A DNA stretch of 64,000 nt from Geobacillus thermoleovorans (GTDB lineage: Bacteria; Bacillota; Bacilli; Bacillales; Anoxybacillaceae), in assembly GCF_001610955.1 (NCBI RefSeq), contig NZ_CP014335.1:1033001-1097000 (forward strand), written 5' to 3'. The notes beneath the pieces are model-generated. The model did not search any database, was not told the origin of the DNA, and saw nothing but the letters and a program-made list of their open reading frames with translations. Made by a program: the position numbers and the translations under genes. Below, piece by piece: positions 1-9,051 of this stretch. Position 1 is the first letter of the stretch, and each line of letters starts with the position of its first letter.

Positions 1-72
1 CAATTTCAATGCGGGCGCCGCCCATTGCGGCGAAAAACGAATGCATGGAGAAACAGGAGGGGAAAAATGTGA
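1..72 (+). CDS. rsmH: possible C-terminal tail of rsmH (mraW), partial
   Basis: In dcw clusters the gene before ftsL is rsmH, the 16S rRNA C1402 N4-methyltransferase. One frame is open from the first base and ends with TGA at 70-72, overlapping the GTG start of ftsL at 69 as expected for coupled dcw genes. Only about 23 residues are visible, they are Arg/Lys-rich, and no catalytic motif is present, so the identity rests on position only. All three forward frames are open over this stretch, so the frame itself is not certain. Confidence 0.3.
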   Translation, partial: QFQCGRRPLRRKTNAWRNRRGKM

Positions 73-425
73 ACGATGCAGCAGTCAAAGTCGCGCGTGA
101 ACAACGACATCCGGCGGCACCGCCAAGCCCGAAGACGCGGCGGAAGCAGCGCTTTCGCCTGTCGCTGGCTGAAAAGATGCTATTTGTGTTGTTTTTCTTG
201 TTTGTCTTCTATGCGGCGGTTCATATCGTCTCGAACCAAGTGCGCATTTACGAATTGAACAAAGGGGTGCAAAAGCTCGAGGCGTCGATTGACGAGCAGA
301 AAAAGGAGAACAATGACCTATATGTCGAGGTGCAACGGCTGAGCGCGTACGAGCGCATTTTGCAAAAGGCAAAAGAGCTCGGTTTGTCGCTCAACGAAAA
401 CCATGTGAAAGTTGTGCAGGAATGA
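69..425 (+). CDS. ftsL: cell division protein FtsL
   Basis: Small bitopic divisome protein that partners DivIB and DivIC at the septum. The 118-residue product has a Pro/Arg/Lys-rich cytoplasmic tail (residues 1-35), one membrane segment (about 37-56), and an extracytoplasmic heptad-rich stretch (about 57-95) suited to a coiled coil. The GTG start at 69 is chosen because AGGAGG lies at 55-60 with 8-nt spacing. The open frame extends further upstream, but no other start has such a ribosome-binding site. It lies 6 nt before pbpB. FtsL is poorly conserved in sequence, so identification leans on size, topology and position. Confidence 0.9.
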   Translation: MNDAAVKVAREQRHPAAPPSPKTRRKQRFRLSLAEKMLFVLFFLFVFYAAVHIVSNQVRIYELNKGVQKLEASIDEQKKENNDLYVEVQRLSAYERILQKAKELGLSLNENHVKVVQE

Positions 426-431
426 TCGGCG

Positions 432-2642
432 ATGGAGGCAAGAAAGCATCGCAACACCCATCAGGGAGCGTTCATCCTGTTTTGCCTGTTCGGCTTTCTC
501 TTTTCTCTGTTGTTCGCCCGCTTTGTGCAGCTTGAATGGACCGGCAAAGCGGACGGCCAAACGCTGGCTGTGATCGCGGAGCGGCAGCATCAACAAACGC
601 GGACGATCAAGGCGAAGCGCGGAACGATTTTCGACCGCAACGGCGCCATTTTGGCTGAAGATGTACCGTCGTATACGGTTGTGGCCATTTTGGATCCGAA
701 GATGACAACCGATCCAGATCATCCGCACCATGTGGTCGATCCGAAAAAAACAGCGGAACAACTCGCCCCGTTGCTTGGCATGGACGTCGAGGCGATGGAA
801 CGCATTTTGACCAAAAAAGCGAAGCAAGTCGAGTTTGGGGCCTACGGCCGCAACATCAGTTTTGAGCTGAAGCGAAAAATCGAAGCGCTCCATTTGCCAG
901 GCATCGCTTTCATCCGCGACACGAGCCGGTTTTATCCGAACGGCATGTTTGCGTCGCACGTCATCGGCTATGCGCAAAAAAATGCAGCCAACGAAACGGT
1001 CGGCAAAATGGGAGTGGAAAAAGAGCTTGACCGGTATTTGCGTGAAGAAGACGGCTATGTGTCGTTTGCCGGCGACATAAACGGCTTCCGCCTCCCCGGG
1101 GGGAAAGAGCGCATTGTCAAGCCGGACAATGGGGCAAACGTCTATTTGACGATTGACGGAAAGATTCAATCGTTTTTGGAAGATGCGATGAACAGCGTCG
1201 AGAAGCAATACAAGCCGAAAAAAATGATCGCCATCGTCGCTGATCCAAAAACAGGGAAAATTTTGGCGATGGCGACGCGTCCGAGCTTTGACCCAAACAA
1301 GCGTGATATTACGAACTTTTTAAATGACGCCATTTCCTATCCGTATGAGCCGGGATCGACGATGAAAGTGTTCACGCTCGCGGCGGCCATCAACGAAGGA
1401 GTGTATAACGGCAACGAAACGTATCGCTCCGGTTCCTACAAAGTGGGGCCGAACACGATCCGCGACCATAACGATGTCGGCTGGGGGACGATCACGTTTA
1501 ATGAAGGGGTGCAGCGCTCTTCAAACGTCGCCTTTTCGATTTTAGTGAAAGAAAAGCTTGGTGAAGATCGGTTTTTGCAATATTTGCACCGTTTCCATTT
1601 TGACCGGAAAACGGGCATCGATTTGCCGAACGAAGCGGTCGGACAAATCCGCTATCGCTACCCGATTGAACGAATTACGACCGGATTCGGCCAAGGGACA
1701 TCGGTGACGCCAATCCAGCAAATCCAAGCGGCGACGGCGATCGCCAACGATGGGAAAATGATGAAGCCGTATGTCATCGAGAAAGTCGTCGACCCAGACA
1801 GCGGCAAAGTCGTGCTCGATCATGGGCCGACCGTGGTCGGCGAGCCGATTACGGCGGAAACCGCGCGCAAAGTGCGCGCCATTTTAGAGACGGTCGTCAC
1901 GTCCGAGCACGGCACCGGCCGTCCGTACCAAATCAACGGCTACCGCGTCGCCGGCAAAACGGGGACGGCGCAAATTCCGTCGGCTTCCGGGGGCTATTTG
2001 ACCGGACGGGAAAACTACATTTTTTCGTTTTTAGGCATGGCGCCGACGGATGATCCGAAGCTTCTCATGTATGTCGCGGTCCAACAGCCGCACCTCGATG
2101 TGACTGAAACCGGAGCGGCGCCGGTGTCGCAAATTTTTACGACGGTGATGAAAAGCAGTTTGCAATATTTGCATATTGAACCGAACGGGGAAAAACGAAT
2201 GAAAGCAAAGACTGCCCAACCGCAGGCGCTTGATTCATGGATCGGCCAGCCGGCGGCTTCGGCAGCAGAGCAGCTGAAGGAAAAGGGATATGTGCCGGTC
2301 GTGATCGGCCGCGGCAAATATGTTGAGCAGCAGCTTCCGCAAGGCGGCGATCACGTTCTTTTGGGCGAACGGGTCGTGTTGAAAACGGACGGGGCGGCAA
2401 CGATGCCGGATTTGCGCGGCTTCTCGCTGCGCGACGCTATGAAAGTGGCTCATATACTCGGCTTGCGGCCGAGCACGAAAGGGACCGGCTATGTCGTCAG
2501 CCAAAACATTCGTCCGGGATCGGAGGTGCGCAAAGGCGATTATTTAATTGTTGAATTGGCTCCGCCGCGCCAATGGGAGAAAGAGGCGGCGGAGAAGGAG
2601 AAAGAGGCGGCTTTACGGAAAGAAGCCGAGCCGCATGAATGA
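432..2642 (+). CDS. pbpB: penicillin-binding protein 2B (class B transpeptidase for septation)
   Basis: Septal peptidoglycan transpeptidase anchored in the membrane by one N-terminal segment (about residues 14-35). A PBP dimerisation domain follows, then the transpeptidase domain with its three motifs: STMK with nucleophile Ser309, SSN at 363-365, and KTGT starting at Lys509. The C-terminal part (about 595-715) reads as two PASTA domains, followed by a charged Glu/Lys-rich tail. The 736-residue length fits the B. subtilis PBP2B family. It lies between ftsL and spoVD as in Bacillus and probably works with the FtsL/DivIB complex. Confidence 0.96.
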   Translation: MEARKHRNTHQGAFILFCLFGFLFSLLFARFVQLEWTGKADGQTLAVIAERQHQQTRTIKAKRGTIFDRNGAILAEDVPSYTVVAILDPKMTTDPDHPHHVVDPKKTAEQLAPLLGMDVEAMERILTKKAKQVEFGAYGRNISFELKRKIEALHLPGIAFIRDTSRFYPNGMFASHVIGYAQKNAANETVGKMGVEKELDRYLREEDGYVSFAGDINGFRLPGGKERIVKPDNGANVYLTIDGKIQSFLEDAMNSVEKQYKPKKMIAIVADPKTGKILAMATRPSFDPNKRDITNFLNDAISYPYEPGSTMKVFTLAAAINEGVYNGNETYRSGSYKVGPNTIRDHNDVGWGTITFNEGVQRSSNVAFSILVKEKLGEDRFLQYLHRFHFDRKTGIDLPNEAVGQIRYRYPIERITTGFGQGTSVTPIQQIQAATAIANDGKMMKPYVIEKVVDPDSGKVVLDHGPTVVGEPITAETARKVRAILETVVTSEHGTGRPYQINGYRVAGKTGTAQIPSASGGYLTGRENYIFSFLGMAPTDDPKLLMYVAVQQPHLDVTETGAAPVSQIFTTVMKSSLQYLHIEPNGEKRMKAKTAQPQALDSWIGQPAASAAEQLKEKGYVPVVIGRGKYVEQQLPQGGDHVLLGERVVLKTDGAATMPDLRGFSLRDAMKVAHILGLRPSTKGTGYVVSQNIRPGSEVRKGDYLIVELAPPRQWEKEAAEKEKEAALRKEAEPHE

Positions 2643-2652
2643 TTTTTGCCGT

Positions 2653-2680
2653 TCTATAACGGGGCGTACAAGCATATAGT
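2653..2680 (+). promoter_or_regulatory. candidate sigma-E promoter of spoVD
   Basis: In the 71-nt pbpB-spoVD gap, TCTATAAC (from 2653) and CATATAGT (2673-2680) resemble sigma-E -35 and -10 elements. The spacer is about 14 nt, within the 13-15 nt usual for this factor. spoVD is a mother-cell gene in B. subtilis, so a sigma-E promoter is expected here. The match is by eye only. Confidence 0.55.
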
Positions 2681-2713
2681 GGAACGAGCCCACCATGAAG
2701 GAGGTTCCGCCAT

Positions 2714-4648
2714 ATGCGCGTATCGTACGTTACCGTGCGCAAGCGGTTGACGATCGTGTTTTTGATCGGGATTTTGATCTTTGCCATTATCGATCTCCGT
2801 CTCGGCTACGTCCAATTTTGGCTCGGCGATCTATTAGCGGAACGGGCGAAAGGGCTATGGGGCCGGAACATTCCGTTTGAGCCGAAGCGAGGCGAAATTT
2901 TGGACCGCAACGGCGTCCCGCTGGCGACGAACATGAGCGCGCCGACGGTGTATGTCATTCCGCGGCAAGTCAAAAACCCGGCAGAGGCGGCGAAAAAGCT
3001 GGCCGGGGTGCTGGGCGGTTCGATCGAATCCATCTATAAACAAATCACGCAAAAAACGTCGATCGTCCGCCTGAAAGAAGGGCGGAAAATTTCCGATGAA
3101 AAAGCGGCGAATGTGCGCTCCCTCGACTTGGATGGGGTGTATATCGCGGAAGATACGAAGCGCTACTATCCGTTTGGCAGCTATTTGTCGCACGTGCTCG
3201 GCTTCACCGGCATTGACAACCAAGGGCTCACCGGGTTGGAGCTGTATTATGACAAGGAACTGAGGGGCGAGCGCGGCTCCGTGCAGTTTTATTCCGATGC
3301 GAAAGGGCGGCGCATGCCCGATATCGCTGATGACTATACGCCGCCGACTGACGGCTTGAATTTGGTGTTGACGATCGATTCGCGCATTCAGACGATCATT
3401 GAGCGCGAACTTGACATCGCGGAGGCGAAATACAATCCGGACGGCATCATCGCGATCGCCATGGACCCGAACACCGGTGAAATTTTGGCGATGGCGAGCC
3501 GGCCGACGTTCAATCCAGCGGATTACCGGAGCGTTCCTCCGGAAATTTACAACCGCAACTTGCCGATTTGGAGCACGTACGAACCGGGATCGACGTTTAA
3601 AATCATTACGCTGGCCGCAGCGCTTGAGGAACATAAGGTGAATTTGCTGAAAGACCATTTCTTTGACCCGGGCTACGCCAAAGTAGCCGGCGCTACGCTT
3701 CGCTGCTGGAAAAAAGGCGGCCACGGAGATCAGACGTTTTTGGAAGTCGTGCAAAACTCGTGCAACCCGGGGTTTGTCGAGCTTGGCGAGCGGCTTGGAA
3801 AGGAGACGTTGTTTCGTTACATTAAGCAATTCGGTTTTGGTGAGAAAACGGGCATCGACTTGCAAGGCGAAGGAACAGGCATTTTGTTTGATTTGAAACG
3901 GGTCGGGCCGGTGGAACTGGCAACGACGGCGTTTGGCCAAGGAGTGTCGGTGACGCCGATCCAGCAAGTCGCTGCCGTGTCGGCGGCAATCAATGGCGGC
4001 ATTTTGTACACTCCGTACATTGCCAAGCAGTGGGTCGACCCGGAAACAGGAGAGATCGTCCGCCGCAACACGCCAAAAGCGAAACGGCGCGTCATTTCCG
4101 AGGAAACATCGAAACAAGTCCGTTACGCACTTGAGAGCGTCGTCGCTCAAGGAACAGGGAAAAAGGCGTATGTCGAAGGGTACCGCGTCGGCGGCAAAAC
4201 GGGAACGGCGCAAAAGGCGCAAGGCGGCCGCTATTTGCAAAACAACCATATCGTTTCGTTCATCGGCTTCGCTCCGGCGGATGACCCGAAGCTTGTCGTG
4301 TACGTCGCCGTCGACAACCCGAAAGGAACGGTTCAGTTCGGCGGCACGGTCGCTGCCCCGATTGTAGGAAAAATTATGGAAGATAGTTTGCGCACGTTGG
4401 GCGTGAAGCCCCGCAAAGACCAGCTCGAGAAGGAGCGCGACTGGAACGAGCCGAAAGTCATTGAAGTGCCAAACTTGATCGGAATGACAAAAAATGATTT
4501 GCAAGAGCAGCTTTTTGACTTAAAATTAGATGTTAGTGGCGAGGGAGATGTCGTTGTTGAACAATCCCCGAAGCCAGGGGCGAAAGTGAAAGAAGGTTCA
4601 ACGGTCCGCATTTATTTGGCGAAACGCGAAGCGGTAGAAGAACGGTAA
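2714..4648 (+). CDS. spoVD: stage V sporulation protein D (class B PBP)
   Basis: Sporulation-specific transpeptidase needed for spore-cortex peptidoglycan, normally a partner of the SEDS protein SpoVE encoded downstream. The 644-residue protein has an N-terminal membrane anchor (about 9-30), a PBP dimerisation domain, a transpeptidase domain with STFK (Ser293), SCN and KTGT motifs, and one C-terminal PASTA domain (about 580-637). The single PASTA domain and position after pbpB separate it from PBP2B. AAGGAGG at 2698-2704 sits 9 nt before the ATG. It has its own candidate sigma-E promoter and is followed by a hairpin before murE. Confidence 0.96.
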   Translation: MRVSYVTVRKRLTIVFLIGILIFAIIDLRLGYVQFWLGDLLAERAKGLWGRNIPFEPKRGEILDRNGVPLATNMSAPTVYVIPRQVKNPAEAAKKLAGVLGGSIESIYKQITQKTSIVRLKEGRKISDEKAANVRSLDLDGVYIAEDTKRYYPFGSYLSHVLGFTGIDNQGLTGLELYYDKELRGERGSVQFYSDAKGRRMPDIADDYTPPTDGLNLVLTIDSRIQTIIERELDIAEAKYNPDGIIAIAMDPNTGEILAMASRPTFNPADYRSVPPEIYNRNLPIWSTYEPGSTFKIITLAAALEEHKVNLLKDHFFDPGYAKVAGATLRCWKKGGHGDQTFLEVVQNSCNPGFVELGERLGKETLFRYIKQFGFGEKTGIDLQGEGTGILFDLKRVGPVELATTAFGQGVSVTPIQQVAAVSAAINGGILYTPYIAKQWVDPETGEIVRRNTPKAKRRVISEETSKQVRYALESVVAQGTGKKAYVEGYRVGGKTGTAQKAQGGRYLQNNHIVSFIGFAPADDPKLVVYVAVDNPKGTVQFGGTVAAPIVGKIMEDSLRTLGVKPRKDQLEKERDWNEPKVIEVPNLIGMTKNDLQEQLFDLKLDVSGEGDVVVEQSPKPGAKVKEGSTVRIYLAKREAVEER

Positions 4649-4659
4649 GACGAACGCGC

Positions 4660-4707
4660 AAGGGGCGACCGATGCGATGACACATCGGGTTGGTTGTGCC
4701 CCTTTTT
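4660..4707 (+). terminator. hairpin with T-run between spoVD and murE
   Basis: AAGGGGC at 4660-4666 pairs with GCCCCTT around 4698-4704, with GATG/CATC inner pairing at 4671-4686, and a T-rich tail follows. It would partly separate sporulation transcription of spoVD from murE. The stem is interrupted, so it may be leaky. Confidence 0.6.
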
Positions 4708-4761
4708 CCGCTGTCTGCCTAACGGAGCGGACGATTTCGAAGCGAAAGGGATGAACGAAAT

Positions 4762-6231
4762 ATGAAACTGCTGACGCTGCTGTCACACTTGCCCGGTTTT
4801 TGGGTGCACCATGGAGGCAATCCCGATATCGTGGCGCTCGAAATGGACTCGCGCCGCGTTGCCCCCGGTTCTCTCTTTTTTTGCCTTAAAGGGTTTACAG
4901 TAGACGGACACGACTTTGCCGAGGAAGCGGTGGCGCGCGGAGCGGCGGCGATCGTGGCCGAGCGGCCGCTTTCCGTTGATGTTCCCGTCGTTCTTGTGTC
5001 GGACAGCCGGCGGACGATGGCGATTTTAGCGGACGCGTTTTACGGGCGGCCGACCCACCGCCTACATTTAATCGGAGTGACAGGCACAAACGGCAAGACG
5101 ACGACAACGTCGATCATCGAACAAATCGCGAGAAAAGCCGGCAAGAAAACAGGGCTCATTGGCACGGTTCACATCAAGGTCGGCGACCGCTCCTATCCGG
5201 CGGCCAATACGACGCCGGAGTCGCTCATTTTGCAGCGCATGTTTAAACAGATGGTCGATGAAGGAGTGGAGTTTGTCGCCATGGAAGTGTCGTCGCACGC
5301 GCTGCACCAAGGGCGGGTGCATGGCTGCGATTACGATGTGGCCGTCTTTACGAACTTAACGCAAGACCATTTGGATTATCACGGGACAATGGAAGAATAT
5401 CGGAACGCCAAAGGGCTTTTGTTTGCCCAGCTCGGCAACCGCTACGACGAACGGCGGCCGAAATTTGCCGTTCTCAATCATGACGATCCGGTTTCGCAGT
5501 ATTATAAACATATGACGGCCGCGCCGATCGTCACATACGGGATGAGGGAAAAAAGCGATGTGATGGCGGAACAGATCCGCATGACCGCAGGCGGCATGGC
5601 GTTTCGGCTTTGCACGCCGCACGGATCGGCGGCGGTCGAAACGAAACTTGTCGGCTCGTTCAATGTCTATAACATTCTCGCCGCTGCCGCTGCCTGCCTT
5701 GCCTCTGGCTTTTCGCTTGAAACGATCGCCGCGGCGCTTGCGGATGTCGAGCCGGTGCCGGGGCGGTTTGAAACGGTTGATGAAGGGCAAAACTTTACGA
5801 TCATCGTCGATTACGCCCACACGCCGGACAGTTTAGAAAATGCCTTAAAAACGGTGCGCCAATTGGCGAAGCGAAACGTGTATGTCGTCATCGGCTGCGG
5901 CGGCGACCGCGACCCGTCGAAACGGCCGCTCATGGCGCAGGTGGCGGTGCGGTATGCGGATGTCGCTATTTTTACCTCCGACAATCCGCGTTCGGAAGAC
6001 CCGAAGCAAATTTTGCGCGACATGGAAGCGGGAGTAAGCGCTGAGATCGGAAAGCATGTGACGATTCCTGACCGTGAAGAGGCGATCCGCTACGCCATTG
6101 GCCAGGCGCAGGAAGGCGATGTTGTGTTGATTGCCGGCAAAGGGCATGAAACGTATCAAATCATTGGCAACGATGTGATTGAGTTTGACGATCGCGCTGT
6201 TGCCCGAGCGGCAGTGAAGGAGAGAGGATGA
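4762..6231 (+). CDS. murE: UDP-MurNAc-L-Ala-D-Glu:meso-diaminopimelate ligase
   Basis: Cytoplasmic Mur ligase that adds the third residue of the stem peptide. The 489-residue protein has the N-terminal UDP-binding domain, the ATP P-loop GTNGKT at 108-113, and the C-terminal ligase domain. The DNPR motif at 407-410 selects meso-diaminopimelate, so the wall is of the DAP type. A conserved Lys in the central domain fits the carbamylated lysine of the family. It starts with ATG at 4762, after a weak GAAAGGG site. The stop overlaps an ATG of the following short MurF-like gene. Confidence 0.97.
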   Translation: MKLLTLLSHLPGFWVHHGGNPDIVALEMDSRRVAPGSLFFCLKGFTVDGHDFAEEAVARGAAAIVAERPLSVDVPVVLVSDSRRTMAILADAFYGRPTHRLHLIGVTGTNGKTTTTSIIEQIARKAGKKTGLIGTVHIKVGDRSYPAANTTPESLILQRMFKQMVDEGVEFVAMEVSSHALHQGRVHGCDYDVAVFTNLTQDHLDYHGTMEEYRNAKGLLFAQLGNRYDERRPKFAVLNHDDPVSQYYKHMTAAPIVTYGMREKSDVMAEQIRMTAGGMAFRLCTPHGSAAVETKLVGSFNVYNILAAAAACLASGFSLETIAAALADVEPVPGRFETVDEGQNFTIIVDYAHTPDSLENALKTVRQLAKRNVYVVIGCGGDRDPSKRPLMAQVAVRYADVAIFTSDNPRSEDPKQILRDMEAGVSAEIGKHVTIPDREEAIRYAIGQAQEGDVVLIAGKGHETYQIIGNDVIEFDDRAVARAAVKERG

Positions 6232-6233
6232 CC

Positions 6234-6689
6234 ATGATCGCATACAGGACGGTGCAATCGATGGCGGTGGAGGCGCGCGGCATTGTTGATGAAACGATCC
6301 GCTTTCACGCCGTGTTCGTCAACCCAGCCAAACAAGTGAAAAAAGGGTTGTTCGTTCCGCTCGAAAACGGGGCGGAAACATTGAAAACGGCGATTGAACA
6401 CGGAGCGATCGCTTCATTTTGGCGTCTGGGAGAGCCGTTGCCGCGCTACATTCCAAATCAATTTCCGATCTTTTTCGTTCCGTCGCCGCTCGAGGCGGCA
6501 GCGGCATTGTTCGAGCGATACTTGGAGCAAGACCGTGCAGAGGGTGTGCAGTTTTTCTTCGCTCTTCCTGAAGACAGCCCCCTTGCTGGCGAGGCTGTGC
6601 GCCGCCGACTGGCGGAATTGGAGAAGCGATGGCTGGACGCTCGGCCGTTTAAAGGATGTGACGATGCATGCCAGAACAAGCGATCGTGA
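6234..6689 (+). CDS. short Mur-ligase N-terminal-domain-like protein (MurF-like, no catalytic domain)
   Basis: This protein of about 151 residues sits where many dcw clusters carry murF. Its first 100 residues resemble the UDP-substrate-binding N-terminal domain of MurE/MurF: a LFVPL strand, an alanine- and glycine-rich helix ending in EHGA, a later strand ending in FFVPS, and an AAALFERY helix. It has no GTNGKT P-loop and no ligase domain, so it cannot be a working ligase alone. A start at 6234 fits AAGGAGAG at about 6217-6224; ATG at 6228 is the alternative. The frame overlaps mraY by 22 nt, so it looks translated and not simply decayed. Function is unknown. Confidence 0.6.
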   Translation: MIAYRTVQSMAVEARGIVDETIRFHAVFVNPAKQVKKGLFVPLENGAETLKTAIEHGAIASFWRLGEPLPRYIPNQFPIFFVPSPLEAAAALFERYLEQDRAEGVQFFFALPEDSPLAGEAVRRRLAELEKRWLDARPFKGCDDACQNKRS

Positions 6690-7642
6690 TTGCCATGGCG
6701 GTTTCCTTTCTCATCACTGTCGTTTTGTCGCCGCTGTTCATCCCGTTTTTGCGGCGGTTGAAATTCGGACAAAGCATCCGCGAGGAAGGGCCGAAGTCGC
6801 ATCAAAAAAAATCAGGCACGCCGACGATGGGCGGCATCATGATTTTGTTGGCGATTGTGGCGACGACCTTATGGATCACACCAAAAATCGCCGGCTTGTC
6901 GACGAGGACGTATTTGCTGTTGTTGGTCACCGTCGGCTATGGGGTGCTCGGCTTCCTCGACGATATGATCAAAGTCGTGATGAAGCGAAATCTTGGCTTG
7001 ACGAGCCGGCAAAAATTTATCGGCCAGCTCCTTATCGCAGCCATCTTTTTTGCCGTCTACCGCCAAAGCGGCTTTTCGACGGTGTTACATATTCCCGGCG
7101 CCGATTGGTCGGTCGACCTCGGATGGGCGTACGGCGTGCTCTTGTTGTTCATGCTTGTCGGCGGTTCGAACGCTGTCAACTTGACCGACGGGCTTGACGG
7201 GCTGCTTGCCGGAACGGCGGCGATCGCCTTTGGCGCTTATGCCGTCTTGGCTTGGAATCAAGGCCAGTACGATGTCGCTGTATTTTGCGTCGCTGTTGTT
7301 GGCGCCGTGCTTGGCTTTTTAGTGTTTAACGCCCACCCAGCGAAAGTGTTTATGGGCGACACCGGCTCGCTCGCACTTGGCGGGGCGATCGCCGCTGTCG
7401 CTGTCCTGACGAAGCTTGAGCTGTTGCTTGTCATCATCGGCGGTGTGTTTGTCATCGAGACGCTGTCGGTCATCATTCAAGTGGCTTCGTTCAAAACGAC
7501 GGGACGGCGCGTGTTCCGCATGAGTCCGCTTCATCATCATTATGAGCTTGTCGGCTGGTCAGAATGGCGGATCGTTGTGACGTTTTGGGCCGTCGGCCTT
7601 TTATTTGCGATGCTAGGAATTTATATCGAGGTGTGGATGTAA
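6668..7642 (+). CDS. mraY: phospho-MurNAc-pentapeptide transferase
   Basis: Integral membrane enzyme that transfers phospho-MurNAc-pentapeptide to undecaprenyl phosphate, giving lipid I. The 324-residue protein is almost entirely membrane segments and carries the family signatures [16 protein letters not shown] and the HHHYE loop followed by W-S-E-W near the C-terminus. The ATG start at 6668 is inside the upstream MurF-like gene, with AAAGGA at 6651-6656. It is immediately followed by murD. All expected catalytic Asp and His residues are visible. Confidence 0.97.
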   Translation: MPEQAIVIAMAVSFLITVVLSPLFIPFLRRLKFGQSIREEGPKSHQKKSGTPTMGGIMILLAIVATTLWITPKIAGLSTRTYLLLLVTVGYGVLGFLDDMIKVVMKRNLGLTSRQKFIGQLLIAAIFFAVYRQSGFSTVLHIPGADWSVDLGWAYGVLLLFMLVGGSNAVNLTDGLDGLLAGTAAIAFGAYAVLAWNQGQYDVAVFCVAVVGAVLGFLVFNAHPAKVFMGDTGSLALGGAIAAVAVLTKLELLLVIIGGVFVIETLSVIIQVASFKTTGRRVFRMSPLHHHYELVGWSEWRIVVTFWAVGLLFAMLGIYIEVWM

Positions 7643-8998
7643 TTGAAACCGACTCGTTTTTATCAACATCGTCGTGTGCTTGTCATTGGATTGGCGAAAA
7701 GCGGAGCGGCGGCAGCTCGGCTTCTTGCGGAGTTAGGCGCTAAGGTCGTCGTCAATGATCAAAAGCCGCTTTCGGAAAACATGGAGGCCAAGCAGCTTGA
7801 ACCGCTGGGCATTCGCGTCGTTTGCGGCGGTCATCCGCTTGAACTGCTTGATGAGCCGTTTGACCTTGTCGTGAAAAACCCGGGCATTCCGTACACGAAC
7901 CCGATGGTGAAAAAGGCGCTTGAGAAGGGGCTTCCGGTTGTGACCGAAGTGGAGCTTGCTTATCACATTTCCGAAGGGCCGTTTATCGGCATCACCGGGT
8001 CCAACGGAAAAACGACGACGACGACGCTCATTTACGAAATGTTAAAAGCGGACGGCCAAGATCCGCTGCTTGCCGGCAACATCGGCCTTGTCGCCTGCGA
8101 GGTGGCGAGGGAAGCGAAGCCGGGGCAATGGCTTGTCACGGAACTGTCTTCGTTCCAGCTTGCCGGCATTGACAAGTTTCGCCCAGCCATTGCGGTTTTG
8201 CTCAATATTTTCGACGCCCACTTGGACTACCACGGAACGAAAGAGGCGTATGCAGCGGCAAAGGCGAACATTTTCCGCAATCAAACGGAGCGCGATTATG
8301 CCGTCGTCAATGCCGACGATCCGCTCGTGATGAACATTGCCTCCTCGGTTCGATCGCAAAAAGTGCTGTTTTCGGCGACGAAGCTTCTTGGCGAAGGGGC
8401 GTACGTTCAAGATGGCGCCATCTATTGGAACGGTGATCCAGTTATCAGAATCGCTGACATCGTTCTTCCTGGACAGCACAATTTGGAAAACATTTTAGCG
8501 GCGGTGGCGGCCGCCAAGCTGGCCGGCGCCAGTGATGAGGCGATCCGCCAGGTGCTGGCGACGTTTTCCGGCGTGAAACATCGGCTTCAGTATGTGGCGG
8601 AAATTGACGGCCGGCGGTTTTACAACGACTCGAAAGCGACGAACATCTTAGCGACGCAAAAGGCGCTTTCAGCGTTTGCCGGCGAGCCGGTCATTTTGCT
8701 CGCTGGCGGGCTTGACCGCGGCAATGAGTTTGATGATCTTCTCCCGTATTTGCAACAGGTGAAGGCGGTCGTACTGTTCGGCCAGACGGCGGATAAAATC
8801 GGCCGCATCGCCCAAAAAGCGGGAATAGAAACGATCCGATATGTCGATAATGTGGAAAAAGCCGTCCCGGTTGCTTTCGAGCTTTCCGAACCGGGCGACG
8901 TCATTTTGCTCTCTCCAGCATGCGCCAGCTGGGATCAATACAAAACTTTCGAGGAGAGAGGGGACATTTTTATCAATGCCGTGCATAAGTTGAAATAG
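7643..8998 (+). CDS. murD: UDP-MurNAc-L-alanine:D-glutamate ligase
   Basis: Cytoplasmic Mur ligase that adds D-Glu. The 451-residue protein has an N-terminal Rossmann-like UDP-binding domain (VIGLAKSG), the P-loop GSNGKTTTT near residues 116-124, and the C-terminal ligase domain with a conserved DSKATN segment. Translation starts at TTG 7643, directly after the mraY stop, with GAGGTG at 7629-7634. No in-frame ATG fits the N-terminus of the family. The gene is followed by a 12-bp hairpin and spoVE. Confidence 0.96.
   Translation: MKPTRFYQHRRVLVIGLAKSGAAAARLLAELGAKVVVNDQKPLSENMEAKQLEPLGIRVVCGGHPLELLDEPFDLVVKNPGIPYTNPMVKKALEKGLPVVTEVELAYHISEGPFIGITGSNGKTTTTTLIYEMLKADGQDPLLAGNIGLVACEVAREAKPGQWLVTELSSFQLAGIDKFRPAIAVLLNIFDAHLDYHGTKEAYAAAKANIFRNQTERDYAVVNADDPLVMNIASSVRSQKVLFSATKLLGEGAYVQDGAIYWNGDPVIRIADIVLPGQHNLENILAAVAAAKLAGASDEAIRQVLATFSGVKHRLQYVAEIDGRRFYNDSKATNILATQKALSAFAGEPVILLAGGLDRGNEFDDLLPYLQQVKAVVLFGQTADKIGRIAQKAGIETIRYVDNVEKAVPVAFELSEPGDVILLSPACASWDQYKTFEERGDIFINAVHKLK
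8965..8991 (+). promoter_or_regulatory. weak candidate sigma-E promoter for spoVE
   Basis: CATTTT (8965-8970) and CATAAGTT (8984-8991) with a 13-nt spacer lie at the end of murD and fit a loose sigma-E pattern. spoVE is mother-cell-expressed in B. subtilis. The -35 match is poor. Confidence 0.3.
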
Positions 8999-9024
8999 AG
9001 GGAAAGGGACAGCCCTTCCCCTCT
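8997..9024 (+). repeat. strong hairpin between murD and spoVE
   Basis: AGAGGGAAAGGG (8997-9008) pairs with CCCTTCCCCTCT (9013-9024), with one mismatch and an ACAG loop. There is no T-run after it, so it is not a classic terminator. It could protect an mRNA end or pause RNA polymerase between murD and spoVE. Confidence 0.55.
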
Positions 9025-9051
9025 AGTTTACAAAAATAGAGGTGTTGGGCA

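Noticed and set aside
2855..4504. 549-codon open frame on the minus strand
   Set aside because: It lies fully antisense to spoVD, has no ribosome-binding site and no recognisable domain. Long antisense frames are expected in GC-rich coding sequence.
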